Counted from the stretch's first letter, positions 36,611-47,899 are shown. The stretch: DNA of 64,000 bases from Archegozetes longisetosus (GCA_018873245.2 JAEMBT020000008.1:11611172-11675171); one strand, 5' to 3'. Notes: a model not told the origin generated them from the sequence alone. Numbers and translations: made by a program.

Positions 36611-37311
36611 TCAGTGTTGTTGCTTATAACATAGGTTTTTAGTATCACCAAACTTAGTCTTCATACCTGTTAGCCAACGCATTGCTGTTTCATGCCTTAA
36701 AGAAGCTAATTTGTCGGCATCCTTAATTACTAATTCACTGTTCAGGTCATATTCGGAGATACTCACGAAGTATTTTTGTTGAATCACGTTCGGCTTATAA
36801 AATATTTTCTCTTCGTATTTTACCAGAAGCTTAGTATTGTAGACATAAAGCTTTACATTATCGTCTTGAGCAGAGATAATAAACTGACCAAAGTGCTGTC
36901 GGGTTTCGCTGGCTTTTTTGCAACTGAACACTGTTGTTGCCAGTTCATCCACTGAAATCTCAATTTTCTCAATGTCTTGATTTTTTTCACTAGAGATCAT
37001 GCTGAAGATTGCCTTAATACCGCTTATAAGTTTCCTGGGATCCTTTTCCTTAATCTCTCTTGACGCCTGGTCATTTTTCCTCAAAGTAAGATATGGAATA
37101 CCGTCAATTTCCTTCAAATATTTAAAGAATGCTTTGACACTTCCTTCTTTCGTATTAACTCTGACCGCTCTTTGGCGGCACGCAAGAGAGTTGCAAGAGC
37201 ACTAACATGATTTCGTTTCTCTTTAAAGATCTCTATACCAGAAGCATTTGGATCGGAATTGTCTTTACCTATGAGGATTGCATTAGATGCAACACTTTCA
37301 GCAACGCTCAT
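36611..37311 (-). pseudogene. Unrecognised intronless gene split by one frameshift
   Basis: Two overlapping frames on the minus strand: 37311-37114 (65 codons from ATG, start MSVAESVASNAIL) and 37117-36611 (168 codons). Protein-like sequence passes from one frame to the other near 37145, so a single-base indel probably splits a gene of about 230 codons. The product would be soluble, mixed alpha/beta in look, rich in Lys, Glu and Asp, with no membrane segment. I do not recognise a family. It stands at the left end of a block of small intronless genes and might be a structural protein of an integrated virus or selfish element, but nothing in the sequence proves that. Confidence 0.5.
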
Positions 37312-37489
37312 TTTAACAATTAAGTAATAGTTAAAAACGCTTTATTAAGATAGCGAAGAATTATTCGTCTATTTACAACGATAAAGTTCAACAATACCAG
37401 CAATTCTCATAAGACTAACACATTTTCAAGTGAATTTTTAAAACTTATACTTCATATTTCATCACCTTTCACATTTTAATAGCATTGAA

Positions 37490-37682
37490 ATGATAGGACT
37501 AACATATGATAAAATCACAACCTTCAATACTATCTCATTAAGTGGAAATAAAAACAGAATTTCTTGGTAGTTACACTAACAAAATTGATAAATTATTAAG
37601 AGATAACAATAATCAGAAAATAATTTATATCCTTATATTGCTTTTAATTTTTGTGTTTATCTTTTCATTCTTTGTAAAATAA
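37490..37682 (+). pseudogene. Small tail-anchored membrane protein, frameshifted
   Basis: The ATG frame at 37490 (MIGLTYDKITTF...) stops after 26 codons. A second frame from about 37545 gives TEFLGSYTNKIDKLLRD followed by a very hydrophobic segment (IYILILLLIFVFIFSFF) and stop. Read together they give a protein of about 63 residues with one C-terminal membrane anchor. The layout resembles the minus-strand membrane protein at 38663-38869. No family recognised. Confidence 0.4.
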
Positions 37683-38103
37683 ACTGACTCTTTCTCGCAT
37701 CATCATATGATAATCTTGTTCGGTTCTTAGATTAATTCAATCATTTTTTCATTAAGAGAAAGTATTACTATTGCACGGCCTCAACTTATTAAATGTCAAA
37801 CAATTAAAGTAATGTTTGAATTCAACCATTTAACTTTAGAGATGCTAATTTGACTGAACCAACAACGAGAAAATATGTAATTTCTGGAATTTAATATCCC
37901 AATTCTTATATTTCTTAAATATCATGTAATACATATCAATTTAAGGATCAAACCTATTATTTCAGTTACATTCGATCACTTTTGATTAGATAAAATTAAA
38001 TATCGTTCTAGATCGATCAAATTAATTTCATTGCCTCGATCTTGTTCGCTCAGTTTTTAATGTATTTAAGGTTAGATTTAAGTAGTATTAAACGAAAGAT
38101 CAT

Positions 38104-38513
38104 TTGAACAGCATAAAGTATACGAGCACAATAGTACCAGATGATATAAGGAAGAATATGTTAATGAAAAAGGTTATAGTGTTTGTTCAAGCGAAAGAAG
38201 AGCATCCTGAATTAACAAAACCACAACCTTGTAAGCTGATAGGAATATCAGACTCTAGTCTTAAACGTATTATGAAAGATCTAAATATGAAGAGTTTCTA
38301 TCTTTATGAGGTGCATGTAAATAGAAAAAGACAGATATAATAGTCAATAAAAATATTAACAAGGGTACTAAGAAATTATCTTTAAGGTGTGGAACAATAG
38401 CAAACACAAACAAAGTGCATGGATTTGTATCCCCTAATGACATCTATGGAATGGAAATGACACCAATTATAAACTTTGATAATATGTTAAGTGATTTGTT
38501 GGTTAGCGTTTAA
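38104..38513 (+). pseudogene. Small HTH-type DNA-binding protein, frameshifted
   Basis: The frame is open from 38104; the first ATG is 38158. It encodes KKVIVFVQAKEEHPELTKPQ, then a helix-turn-helix-like segment (CKLIGISDSSLKRIMKDL) and a basic end. It stops at 38340, but an adjacent frame continues with protein-like sequence (KLSLRCGTIANTNKVHGF) to TAA 38513. A single indel near 38330 would explain this. The HTH is similar in style to the protein at 39255-39701. No intron is seen. Confidence 0.5.
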
Positions 38514-38662
38514 TTCTTCAGCCTTTTAGCGAGAAAATTTTAAGTTCCACTCATTTGTATAAGTTTAACTTTCCATAATAGAAAATGTATATCAATGTTA
38601 AAACAAGTACAGATAAAATACCAAGTAATATATAAACCCAAACCGGTTATTTTATTAATAAC

Positions 38663-38869
38663 TTAATGTGACAATGTCATTGAAGGAGATATGTTATCCT
38701 TCCTATGTTCTAAATTGTTTTTAAATTTAAAGATAGAATATAGTAAGGTTATACCAAATACAATTGAAATAAATATTAAAATATAAATACAATAACATAA
38801 TTTTTTATTTTCATAACAAAGTGATTTAACTTTTTCATTGGCACCATTTATTAATTTCTCGGTTATCAT
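38663..38869 (-). CDS. Small single-pass membrane protein, unrecognised
   Basis: 68 codons from ATG 38869. A hydrophilic N-terminus (MITEKLINGANEKV) is followed by one membrane helix at about residues 26-46 (YCIYILIFISIVFGITLLYS) and a charged tail. The frame is intact. It lies 30 bp downstream of the coiled-coil frame on the same strand, suggesting a compact gene row. No family recognised. Confidence 0.45.
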   Translation of the reverse strand: MITEKLINGANEKVKSLCYENKKLCYCIYILIFISIVFGITLLYSIFKFKNNLEHRKDNISPSMTLSH

Positions 38870-38901
38870 TTATAAGATAAAGAAATTGTATTCATTAAAC
38901 G

Positions 38902-39227
38902 TTATTTAGCTTTTTCCTTATTATTGTTTCTAATTACAGGATTCTTGTTTAACAAAGTCTGAATTTTTTGTTCATTGTAGTGATTAACATCTTTAAGTTC
39001 TTTTTCTAAAACATTAATTTTATCCTTTAATTCAATTTCTTCATCCATTCTTTCAATAGTTCCAACAGCTGCCACTCCAAGTTCCTTTAAAACTCTATTT
39101 TCTGTATATAATTGATCAGCAGCTTTAGCTTCAGATCCAACAGTAAGTTGATTAAACTCAACAGTCTTTTAATTTTACATTGTATTTGTTTCAATTGATT
39201 CTTGTCTGCTATTTCAATCAACGACAT
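38902..39227 (-). pseudogene. Coiled-coil protein, frameshifted
   Basis: ATG 39227 opens a frame (MSLIEIADKNQLKQIQ) that fails near 39165. The neighbouring frame then runs uninterrupted to TAA 38902-38904 with heptad-like sequence (ERMDEEIELKDKINVLEKEL). The predicted protein is about 105 residues, charged, mostly helical and without a membrane segment. It lies between the membrane protein and the HTH gene on the same strand. No family recognised. Confidence 0.45.
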
Positions 39228-39254
39228 GACTAAATTATTAGAAAATAAAAAACA

Positions 39255-39701
39255 TCACTTTTTCAAAGACTCATCTGTCTTATTGAAGGTTTCTTCAAAA
39301 TCATAAGTCTGTGCTGTTTCTCCACCACCTTTTAAACCTTTTGATTTTTAGCTTTTGATTTTACAACAAATGTACTATTATCAGGTTGTTCATTAGGAGA
39401 CTTATCTGATTCACTTTCTTGTTTTTTCTTTCTATGAGCTTTAGGTTTTTTTTTAATAAAATGAACTTTCAAATTTGTAATGTTGAATGGAGTTGATTGT
39501 ACCAACTTTTAATCCTAAATGATGACAAACTTCTTTTTTAGTCATATGAGGATTACTTGCAACACCTGCTAAAAATCTATTACACATCATTAGTCTCATA
39601 TTATTATCAGCATCTTGAAATGTTTCACTTTTATTTAAACTTATTTGATTGTTATAGTTATTGTCTCTTTCATTAAAATTTGTTTGATTGAATGAGTTCA
39701 T
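39255..39701 (-). pseudogene. HTH-type protein with basic, disordered tail, frameshifted
   Basis: ATG 39701 (MNSFNQTNFNERDNNYNNQ) begins a frame of 82 codons with a clear helix-turn-helix-like segment, MTKKEVCHHLGLKVGTINSI. After a frame change near 39465, a Lys/Ser-rich tail follows (KPKAHRKKKQESESDK), then a second shift near 39345, and an acidic end that stops at 39255-39257. The product would be a small DNA-binding protein. With 38104-38513 it is one of two HTH genes at the edges of the block. Confidence 0.5.
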
Positions 39702-40437
39702 TTATAAAGTAAATATTTTTTTGTTAACCTAATAGTAACCTCTTATCATCCTCATATCAACCTCATAACAAAGGTTTTAGAGTAAAAGTAAATTATTTTC
39801 ATGCTCTATTTCGAAGTATTGAACTATCTTCATGATAAAATGAATTAAAAAATAGAAAATTGTGAGTGTATTTATAACAAAATATTAAAAACGTAAAGAG
39901 TCTTCCAAGATATCTTAAACACTCTTTTAACTCATTGAAAGAGTCTTCCGAATTATCTTAAAGTACCTTCTAACATGAAGCAAACAAGTATATTTGTAAA
40001 TTAGAAAACTGAAAAGTCTAGGTTCAAAAGGGTTTTTATGTACAAAAAGATTCGGTCGATTCCTAGCATTTTGGAATGAGGGTGTTCCAATGGTTCCACC
40101 CCCATGTATAGTATATCGTTGGATTCAGCTCAATGAACTGAGTTCATCGATACCATACTTGACCCAATCACGTGACCTCCTCTTGACCTTCAACCCCTAT
40201 GCCCGCCTCCGTCCGCCCCACTCCCACATATAGTATATCATTTGAAAGGTCTTGAGGACCAGATCAAATTTGTCTTTAAACATAACTCGCTCTCGTGCAG
40301 TAAAGCTGCTATAGGGCCAAAACTGTATCCCTACCCCATTAATAGATAATAGTGCTCCGCAAGAGTCAAGTCGATTTGAGCGATTTGTCATTTGAATCTT
40401 GAATTCTCCAATAGATTCTTGAATATTCGATTAGTTT
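39702..40437. other. Intergenic DNA, GC content rising
   Basis: No gene. Two related short blocks (ATGTATAGTATATCGTTGGA near 40104 and ATATAGTATATCATTTGAAA near 40227) and a short tandem motif (TAGATTCTTGAAT / TAGTTTCTAGAAT, 40400-40460) are present. They may belong to the 3' part of the element that carries the next feature. Confidence 0.4.
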
Positions 40438-40809
40438 CTAGAATGCTCCAATAAGTTCTAGAATATCCTCAGGGAGCTTCTTCGCTTTATAATACTCCTT
40501 CCGGCAAGTGCTACATATGCTCATTTGTTGAAGAGGGGTATCGGTAGCATTAAGAGTATGGAAGATACCCATACTTTCTAACAATTGCCGACGCTTACCT
40601 TCAACAAATGAGCGCAAGGCCTGTTTACCGGGTCCAAAAAGGGAGCTGTCAGCACCTTTCCCTGGCTTACCTCCACAGCCTGGACATGATATTTTTCGGT
40701 CGTGTCCTGGTTATGAATTTCGGCCAGGGTCCATTCCAGCGGTCCGGGCCTGATCATCAAATTGGGTACTGTTAGAAGACCCAATTTGGCGTTGTTGGTT
40801 GTCCGCCAT
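40438..40809 (-). pseudogene. Fragment with paired CxxC zinc-binding motifs, unrecognised
   Basis: From ATG 40809 a frame of about 123 codons has one internal TAA (40711-40713). It contains SCPGCGGKPGKG, then a basic helical stretch, then ICSTCRKEYYKAKKL, i.e. two CxxC pairs about 55 residues apart. The same layout (CANC, later VCNKCYQNYYK) occurs at the N-terminus of the large transposon at 49.4-50.1 kb. I infer that this is the N-terminal zinc domain of a related, otherwise lost transposase. The local GC content is higher than the surroundings. Confidence 0.4.
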
Positions 40810-40929
40810 CCCAGTAGCATGTTGAAGAACCACATGAGCCCTAGGGGCCGACTCCCTGTGGATCGTAGCGTTTTCACTATGTGAAGACATGTTTGATGGC
40901 TTTTTATATTATTCGAGCTGAACATTATA

Positions 40930-41489
40930 ATTTTTATAAATTCACTTTTAAACGGATCTATATGTATTTTTAACGCTGAATCCGAATATCAAATCAAAAA
41001 TTTTTTATATCGAATATTTTTCGAGATATTCGAATTTTGTGTCGAATTTTTCGATTTTTTTATTTTAACATTTTTAAATATATGATATATGGTTTCGATG
41101 TAGAATTTAACGTTGACTACAAATATCTACAAATATCTACAAATATCGATTCCAATTCGTTCAACTTGAACACACATATACGAAAGACTACACTAAACAT
41201 TTAGATCGTGTCTTTCGCATTTAGATGTCCCACGTCACAAAAATAAATGTGACAATATAAATAAAAATATTAACATCTCAACCAAGAGCAGCTTATTGTG
41301 CTGCATCTATATTAGAAATAAACTTTAGAAAACTCTCAGAGTGATCCAAATTTAGCATACACATATTCGATAGGGGATGACTCCTAGAGGTCATATATGC
41401 AATATTGGGTGATGATGCTTCTCAGTTCGGGATTAATCCCGTAAAACATCCAAATTCAATTTTATTTTTTCCCGCCTCATTAGAGATTA
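40930..41489. other. AT-rich intergenic DNA
   Basis: No gene recognised. A short tandem run of CTACAAATAT lies near 41120-41145. Confidence 0.4.
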
Positions 41490-41755
41490 AAAATTTAAAT
41501 TTTCTCACTTAATACTGCAATGGTTTATTATTTTTAAACAAAAATTATTAGAATCGATTAAGAAATAAAAAAGTTGTAGTCACTTCAAATTACTAGATTT
41601 GTGATCTACGAGAAATTTCATTATATTGATTTAGTTTTAATGAGTTTAATCTTTAACCGTCTACGACTTTTTTATTTCTTAATCGATTCTAATAATTTTT
41701 GTTTAAAAATAGTGATAAACTATTGTAGTATTAATGGAGAAATTCAAATTTTTAA
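41490..41755. mobile_element. Foldback MITE
   Basis: About 95-bp inverted arms share ACAAAAATTATTAGAATCGA and AAGAAATAAAAAAGT, with a loop of about 65 bp. No coding capacity. Target duplication not resolved. Confidence 0.7.
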
Positions 41756-41959
41756 AAAAACAAATTAATTGCAAAAATAATTAACTATTTAATAATTCTA
41801 TAAAAGTCTCATACTTATTTCGCAGTTTAAATTATTTTAGTTTATTTCTTCATTAGTGTAATTAAAAAATTCCTTAACTAAACAAAATTTTTACATATAA
41901 TGAAACATTTAATTCTTGAACATTTCATATTTTATTATTTATAACTAAAATGTTATTAA

Positions 41960-42648
41960 GAAATTTCGGTAAATGGGACTCTATGCGGGCACATAACTTT
42001 GATAATTTATCCTAATAATACTTAGTGTGGGGAGTCGAATGATATATTACGTGCCATATTTTATCTACAAATTACGTGAAAAACTTAATTTTTTAATAAT
42101 CATTATATATCCCAGGCACCCTCCCGATCACCCCAGACACCCCCTCTCTATTCATCCTTCCTCTCAAAGTACCTATTGGCCTCTCGCTTAACCTAACCAC
42201 CACGAACCCGATTTAACCTAAGCTGAAGATAGCGTCAGATCGCTTCACTGGGAACGCTTCGCGACCTGACGCAACTTTTACTTAGGTTAACCTCGCAAGT
42301 GGATACTTATATATTTTATAGAGAATTATCTTATATCGTGTTTCGGAGGGGATACCTAGCGATAGAGCTATTTTTGAATTTTTAAAATGTTTAATTTTTA
42401 CGTAATTTATGGATAGAATTTGGGCATGCATTCAATATCATTCGACTCACTACATCGAGTACTATTAGGATCGATCATCAAAAGTAGGTGTCTGAGTTAC
42501 ATAATAATTACTAAAAAAATCAAAATTTTCACGTAATTTATGGATAAAACATGGCATGTAATATATCATTCGACTCCCCACATCGAGTAATATTAGGATC
42601 AATTATCAAAAGTATGTGCCCGCATAGAGTCCCATCTACCGAAATTTC
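41960..42648. mobile_element. Non-coding element with about 130-bp TIRs
   Basis: The left end GAAATTTCGGTAAATGGGAC and the inverse right end (42629-42648) extend inward over GGGGAGTCGAATGATATATTA. The TIR sequence is partly repeated in direct orientation (about 42410-42510 and 42540-42630). The centre is relatively GC-rich (42110-42300) without a recognisable protein. Confidence 0.75.
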
Positions 42649-42679
42649 ATGACGCAATATACTTAATTCGCGGACTGTA

Positions 42680-44747
42680 TACTCGATGACAATATAAAGT
42701 CCCATAGTTTATACCCCTTGAAAAACACTTTCTTTCTATACAACTATTTTGAAAGTTTTCAAAACTTTTGATCAATTTTTGAACATGCAATTAATGTCAT
42801 AATTGATTGAAATTAACAAAAATAAATTAGCTCTTATAACAAAAATAATGCATACTTTATGTGTTATACAAAATAATGCAAAATAAACGAAGTTTAGTTA
42901 ATTTCAAAGTGATAAATTGAATATAAGTTTAATTAATATTTATTAATAATGAATCGAAGAGGTCAATGCTCTATGGAGGAGAAGATTAGATTTTTATTGC
43001 TTTATGTTCAGGGAGAAAATAAGAGGTAATGTTAGAAATTGTCAATTCTTGACTAAATAATTCAAACAATAATTAGGGTTTTTATTTGATTTACTGTTTA
43101 TATATAACTAAGTTCGAAAAGTTTTTAGCATTCATTTATTAATTGGAGATATCAGAAATTTGAGTTTGTCCACAAAACTAACAGTATATATAAGTTCATT
43201 TCTCAAGTGAATTGAAGTTATCAAAAATATTTTTATCAATATTAAATACTTTGCTGAATCCAGTTTCAAAATCTTTAATGAGTTTAAATAAAGAGCATAT
43301 TCGATAGTTTTGCGATAGTCTTGTTTGAACGCTGTTGAGAAGCCTTCAACAAGTGGAGGGTAGTAATGAAACGTATTATTATGTTAAGTGATATTATATT
43401 GCTATTTTTAAACTCACTTTATAAAAATTCTGATTAAAACTTGAGACAAAAAAATTTTCGAGTTTACTTATACATACAAAAATTTTAGGACAATTTCACT
43501 TATTACCGGTCGAGACCGAAAAACGGTTACAAAGTGGAATAACCGATGGACGGTTGAACACACTTTAACCAGAAAACCCGGATCCGGGTTTAATTATTCT
43601 TTGAAGTCGGACGAAGAATCAGAGTTACTGTTAGCGGCTCTCAATTCTCCTTTTGATAGTCCTGTTATTTTAAGGGACAAATTAGGATTAATGTGTAGCG
43701 CTAGAACAGTTACACGCTGCCTCAGCCAATTCGGAATATTCCGAAGAATAGCCCGAGATGTAGAGTTTTTGAGAAGAAGACATTTGGAACTGAGGTATAA
43801 CTTTGCACGTGATCATCGAAATTGGTCCCAAAACCAATGGGACAAAGTTATTTGGACTGGTAAATAATTAAAAATCTAATTTATATTATTCTAAAATCAT
43901 ATAATTTTTAAGATGAAAAAATAATAATGAGTTGTCCGAGTGGTCGAGTTTGGGTCTATCGTCCGAAAGGTACCCGATATGATCCGAAATATTTCAATCG
44001 AACCACACATAGCGGTCGATTTTCAATAAAACTGCATGGCTATGTTTCTGGCTATGGTGGACTCGGAGTTTTAACTCGAATTCATGGTAACTTAAATTCG
44101 GATAAATATTGCGAATTGTTGCGAGAAATATTCCCCGTGATCACTGATGAGTTCCCAGAAAACGATTTCATATTTATGCACGACTGACACCCAGCTCATA
44201 ATTCTGTCCGAACTCGAAATTTTATTCAGGAAGAATATCCAGAAATTGCTGAACGGATGTTGGATTGGCCACCAAAAGGGTCGGACTTAAATCCAATAGA
44301 GAATATTTGGAGTCTTCTTGTTTATGGTGTGTCTCAATTGAGTCGATTGTTCGGAATACCGACAAATGCTGATCAACTTTATGAATACAGCGAAATTATT
44401 TGGTCAGCTATTCGGGACCAGAATCTACATGTTAACTACATTCAGTCAATGCCTACGCGAATGAATGAATGTTTTAATAATACTGGGGATTGGACTCATT
44501 ATTAATGTGATATATTTAAATTTCAATAGTTCAGAATAATAAACAATAAATTGATAAAATTTTGTTATTGAAAACGTTAAACTAAACTAAACTAATTTCC
44601 AATTTTTTTCAATTAATTATAAAACTAATAATGGTATTTCGTGTTCAAAAATTGATCAAAAGTTTTGAAAACTTTCAAAATATTTGTGTAGAAAGAAAGT
44701 GTTCTTCAAGGGGTACAAACTATGGGACTTTTTATTGTCCACTAGTA
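42680..44747 (+). mobile_element. Tc1/mariner-superfamily element, DD38E type
   Basis: About 100-bp TIRs lie at both ends (shared AAAGTCCCATAGTTT, CCCCTTGAA and AACACTTTCTTTCT, then GAAAGTTTTCAAAACTTTTG). TA lies outside each end (42678-42679 and 44748-44749). Length 2068 bp, with one spliced transposase gene. Only one clear lesion is visible. Confidence 0.85.
42949..44505 (+). pseudogene. DD38E Tc1-type transposase, single in-frame stop
   Basis: Exons 42949-43025, 43489-43859 and 43913-44505 join in phase with GT-AG introns of 463 and 53 bp. An N-terminal HTH (ISLITGRDRKTVTKWNNRW) is followed by a GRPR-like PGSG and a second HTH. The first catalytic Asp is created across intron 2 (WT-DEK). 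The second is in FMHD at 44184-44186, immediately followed by TGA where a codon before HPAHNS is expected. The third is Glu in DLNPIENIW. Counting codons gives 38 residues between second Asp and Glu, so DD38E rather than Tc1's DD34E. Apart from the TGA the frame is complete to 44505. It would catalyse cut-and-paste transposition if the stop were absent or read through. Confidence 0.8.
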
Positions 44748-44822
44748 TACATTATGTGTAAGCAAAAGAATGCAAAATTTTTATTTATCGAAAACAAATA
44801 ACAACCTTACTATTTTCAGATA

Positions 44823-45423
44823 CAATTAGATACCAATCGAAATACTATTTATCCAATGATAGAATCTGCACCTTAGTTCGAAACTTTTCGGACTCTGGTC
44901 TTTACGCGGGCCATTAGTTCTCGAAGGTGGTCAACTTTGAATTGGCAAGGTTTCTATTTGATTCTGTGTACTAATTCTTTGTTGTATCTTGATTTCCACT
45001 CATTTTTGTAAACTTTCTGTTTTAATTAAAACCAGAAGTCCAATTAATCTGAGTTATGTGACATTCGGTGTAGTTTTCATCGCGAGAAATATAGCGGATT
45101 CCGTGCATCTTATAGAATGTCTGCTTTATAAATGTAATGATGTTTCCACTCCATGAGATGCATGGAATCCACTATTTCTCGCGATGAAAATCTACCGAAT
45201 GTCTCACAAATCAGACTAATTAAGCGTTTTTAAGTTTCAATTAGAACAGAAAGCTTGTAAAAATAGATGGGAAACAATATAAAGAATTTGTCCATAGAAT
45301 CAAAGAGTAAAGTTGAACACATTCGGAAACTAATGACCCGAGCAAAGACCATAGCCCGAAAGCTTCGGACTCTGATACATATCCTATTATTGGATAAATA
45401 ATCTTTCGATTGGTATCAAATTG
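44823..45423. mobile_element. 601-bp palindromic MITE in the left TIR of the Tc1-like element
   Basis: The ends CAATTAGATACCAATCG and inverse have long inverted arms throughout, including CGCGAGAAAT and ATGTCACA-type blocks. TA flanks both sides (44821-44822 and 45424-45425). Removing it recreates CAGATATGGTTTAC as in the host's right TIR. No coding capacity. Confidence 0.85.
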
Positions 45424-46161
45424 TATGGTTTACGACATAAAAATCGAGAAAACTTTCTTTTTAATTTGAGCTTAATTTGAACCCTTAAACATTATTTTAT
45501 ATGATTAATTGAAATGACATTTTATAGAAGGGTTATTTAGAGCCATCTAATAATACTTTAATTAGATTAGATTATAAATATTAGATCTTTATTGAGAGTT
45601 TCTAAGTTAATGAATACAATGGAACTAGAAGCCAGAATTAGACTTTAAAATATTAATGATAATGGTTTCACAAAATCGTCTCAACTTTTTGAATTGACGA
45701 AAATTCCACTGAGTACAATTTATAGTGTTATAAACAGAATTAAATCTAACGGCAATATGAATAGGAAGCCTGGAAGTGTTAGACCTCGCAAACTAAAAGC
45801 TAACGATCGGCGTAGAGTTGCAGCACTTGCATTAAAACATCGTAAGTATTCGGGTGAAAGAATTGCAAGTGAGGCTCATAAAAAAGGAAGTCCTATGGTA
45901 TGTGGTAGGACCATTCAACGCTTTTTGAAATCAATTGGTTGGCGTAAATTGACACCAACAAAGCGCCCTTATTTAACTAAAACTATGGAAGCTAAAAGAG
46001 TCGATTGATGTCGAAAACACTTAAAAACTGATTGGTCGAAAGTTTGTTTCAGTGGTGAAAGCATTTTCGACTATATCGCATCAAAATGAAACAATGGGGC
46101 AAAAAACGCCAATAAATACGTTTACCGAAACACTCGCCGTCTACTATGGTTTGGGGAGCTA

Positions 46162-47298
46162 TAAGGTTGGAGAGAAATGAATGACGTATTTGATCACAAA
46201 ATTCAAATAAAGTTTATTAATACAATATAAATCGGGTTCCCGGATTTCGGTTAAAATTAATTTTCTGATTCGGCGGTTAAAATCGAGGAAATTATTTTAA
46301 CCGAAATTCGGTTTTTAAAATTTGTAAATTAAAAAAATACACAAAAATTCGGTCAAAATCGGGTTTTTAAAAATAATATAATATATGCAATCAGTGAAGT
46401 TTGATAAAAATTTATTAGCAATTATATAAATGAATAATGATTTTACATTCAGAGGATAAAATGAGAAACTGAGAACTGTTCTCAAATTAGACATTAAATA
46501 TTTTAACGATTAAAAGGAGCTATTTTATCAATTTTTAATTGTTCAATTTTTGAAGTCTAATAGTTGTTTAAGACAATATTTTAATGTAAATTAGATTAAT
46601 ATTAATACGACGGCTTATTATTCTTCAAAAAAAAAATTTACAATATATTTATGATCTTACAGTTCATAAAATAACTTAGTTCTAAATATGAATCTTTAAA
46701 TATTTAAATTTAATTCAATATATGTTTAGCCATTTTAAAAACCGATTTTGACCGTTTTAACCGAATTAGCCAATAATGAATCCGGCGGTTTTTATCGGTT
46801 AAAATCGGTTAAAACCGATAACCGGGAACCCGAAATATGAATATCAAAGCCTAATATCAGCCCCATGTCCCGACTTGATTGGGGAGGCTCAGACTTCACT
46901 AGAGCTTTCAACTCGTCATTATCCAACTCTTGAGGTCGACCAGAACCAGGTCGATTCTCCAGATCGAAATCGCCTGATCGAAACCTGTCAAACCAACGTT
47001 GACACGTGCGGACCTTTAATACATCACCATATATATCGGTGATATTCTTGGTGGCAACCGTTGCATTATTACCACGTTTAAACTCATACAACATACAATG
47101 TCTAATATGTTGTCATCGAAAGACATGGCTCAAATCGAAATCAAATCACAATTTTAAAATAATAATTTAATACAAATAAAGACTAATATTAAATGTATTT
47201 ATTTACGAAACAAAAAATATGTAAACAAATCCTAAGTGTATTTTTGAACTATTCTAATATACGTACCAAAAAACGACATTCATTTCTCTCCAACCTTA
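46162..47298 (-). mobile_element. Mariner element inserted in the Tc1-like transposase
   Basis: The termini TAAGGTTGGAGAGAAATGAA and inverse, with TA on each side (46160-46161 and 47299-47300). On the minus strand it keeps only the N-terminal HTH part of a mariner transposase (from about 47120: MLYEFKRGNNATVATKNI; RTCQRWFDRFRSGDF; ENRPGSGRP). The catalytic part is deleted and its place is taken by the element at 46233-46832. Confidence 0.82.
46233..46832. mobile_element. Small TIR element inside the mariner
   Basis: The ends CGGGTTCCCGG and CCGGGAACCCG are perfect inverses. Subterminal DNA is rich in TTAACCGA/TCGGTTAA motifs on both sides. No coding capacity. I could not see a clean target duplication, so the superfamily is open. 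Confidence 0.65.
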
Positions 47299-47899
47299 TA
47301 TTAGTATGCGTGGAATTACTGATATTGCTCTAATCGATGGATCAGTAAACTCTGATCAATACATCGCTTGTATGGACGAATATCTACCATGGACACTAGG
47401 GGTGCTTTATCCTGATGGTTGGGTGTACCAACAAGATAATGCACCGCCATACAAGTAAAAAAAGACAAGAGAGTGGTTCCGGGCCAATGGGATTGAGGTT
47501 CTTGAGTGGCCACCTGGCTCACCGGACTTAAATCCCATTGATCGTTAGTGGGCAATAATTAAGCAACAATTGGAAAATCAACCCCGCGAATTTAGGAGAA
47601 TTAAAAGAAACAATCGCTAAAATTGCGAATAATATCGACTGCTTTACAGTGAGGTCTTTGATAGAAAGTACACCAGAACGATTAGAAAAATGTATAGCAG
47701 CCAACGGAGCCACTATTCACGTCTAAGCTCTAATAGATTTTGATTATTATATTATTATAAGCTATAATTTGATAATAAAATTTTTTTCATATCTGCATTA
47801 ATTGATTTTTAATTTATAAAAACTTTTTTCTCGATTTTTATGTAGTAAACCATATCTGAAAAGTTTTCGATAAGTAAAAATTTTGCATTTTTTACAGGT

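Larger units (their letters stand above)
45611..47725 (+). pseudogene. Tc1-like transposase, interrupted
   Basis: From ATG 45611 a stop soon appears, then a long open part gives both HTH motifs (KIPLSTIYSVINRIK; RTIQRFLKSIGWRKL) and RRLLWFGE at 46157, where the mariner interrupts it. It resumes after 47300 with VYQQDNAPPYK, EWPPGSPDLNPID and a decayed end. The final acid after 34 residues is Asp instead of the Tc1 Glu, one base different, and stops are present on both sides, so the element is dead. Confidence 0.75.
44762..47897 (+). mobile_element. Tc1-like element carrying three other insertions
   Basis: The TIRs GAATGCAAAATTTTTATTTA and inverse GCAAAATTTTTACTTATCG, with subterminal ACATAAAAATCGAGAAAA, bound about 3.1 kb. 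Its left TIR is split by a MITE (44823-45423). Its transposase is split by a mariner (46162-47298), which itself holds a small element (46233-46832). Without these it would be about 1.4 kb. Confidence 0.8.

Noticed and set aside
42190-42300. CCTAA/TTAGG-like words in the 41960-42648 element
   Set aside because: Only isolated words, part of a transposon centre; not a telomere-type array.
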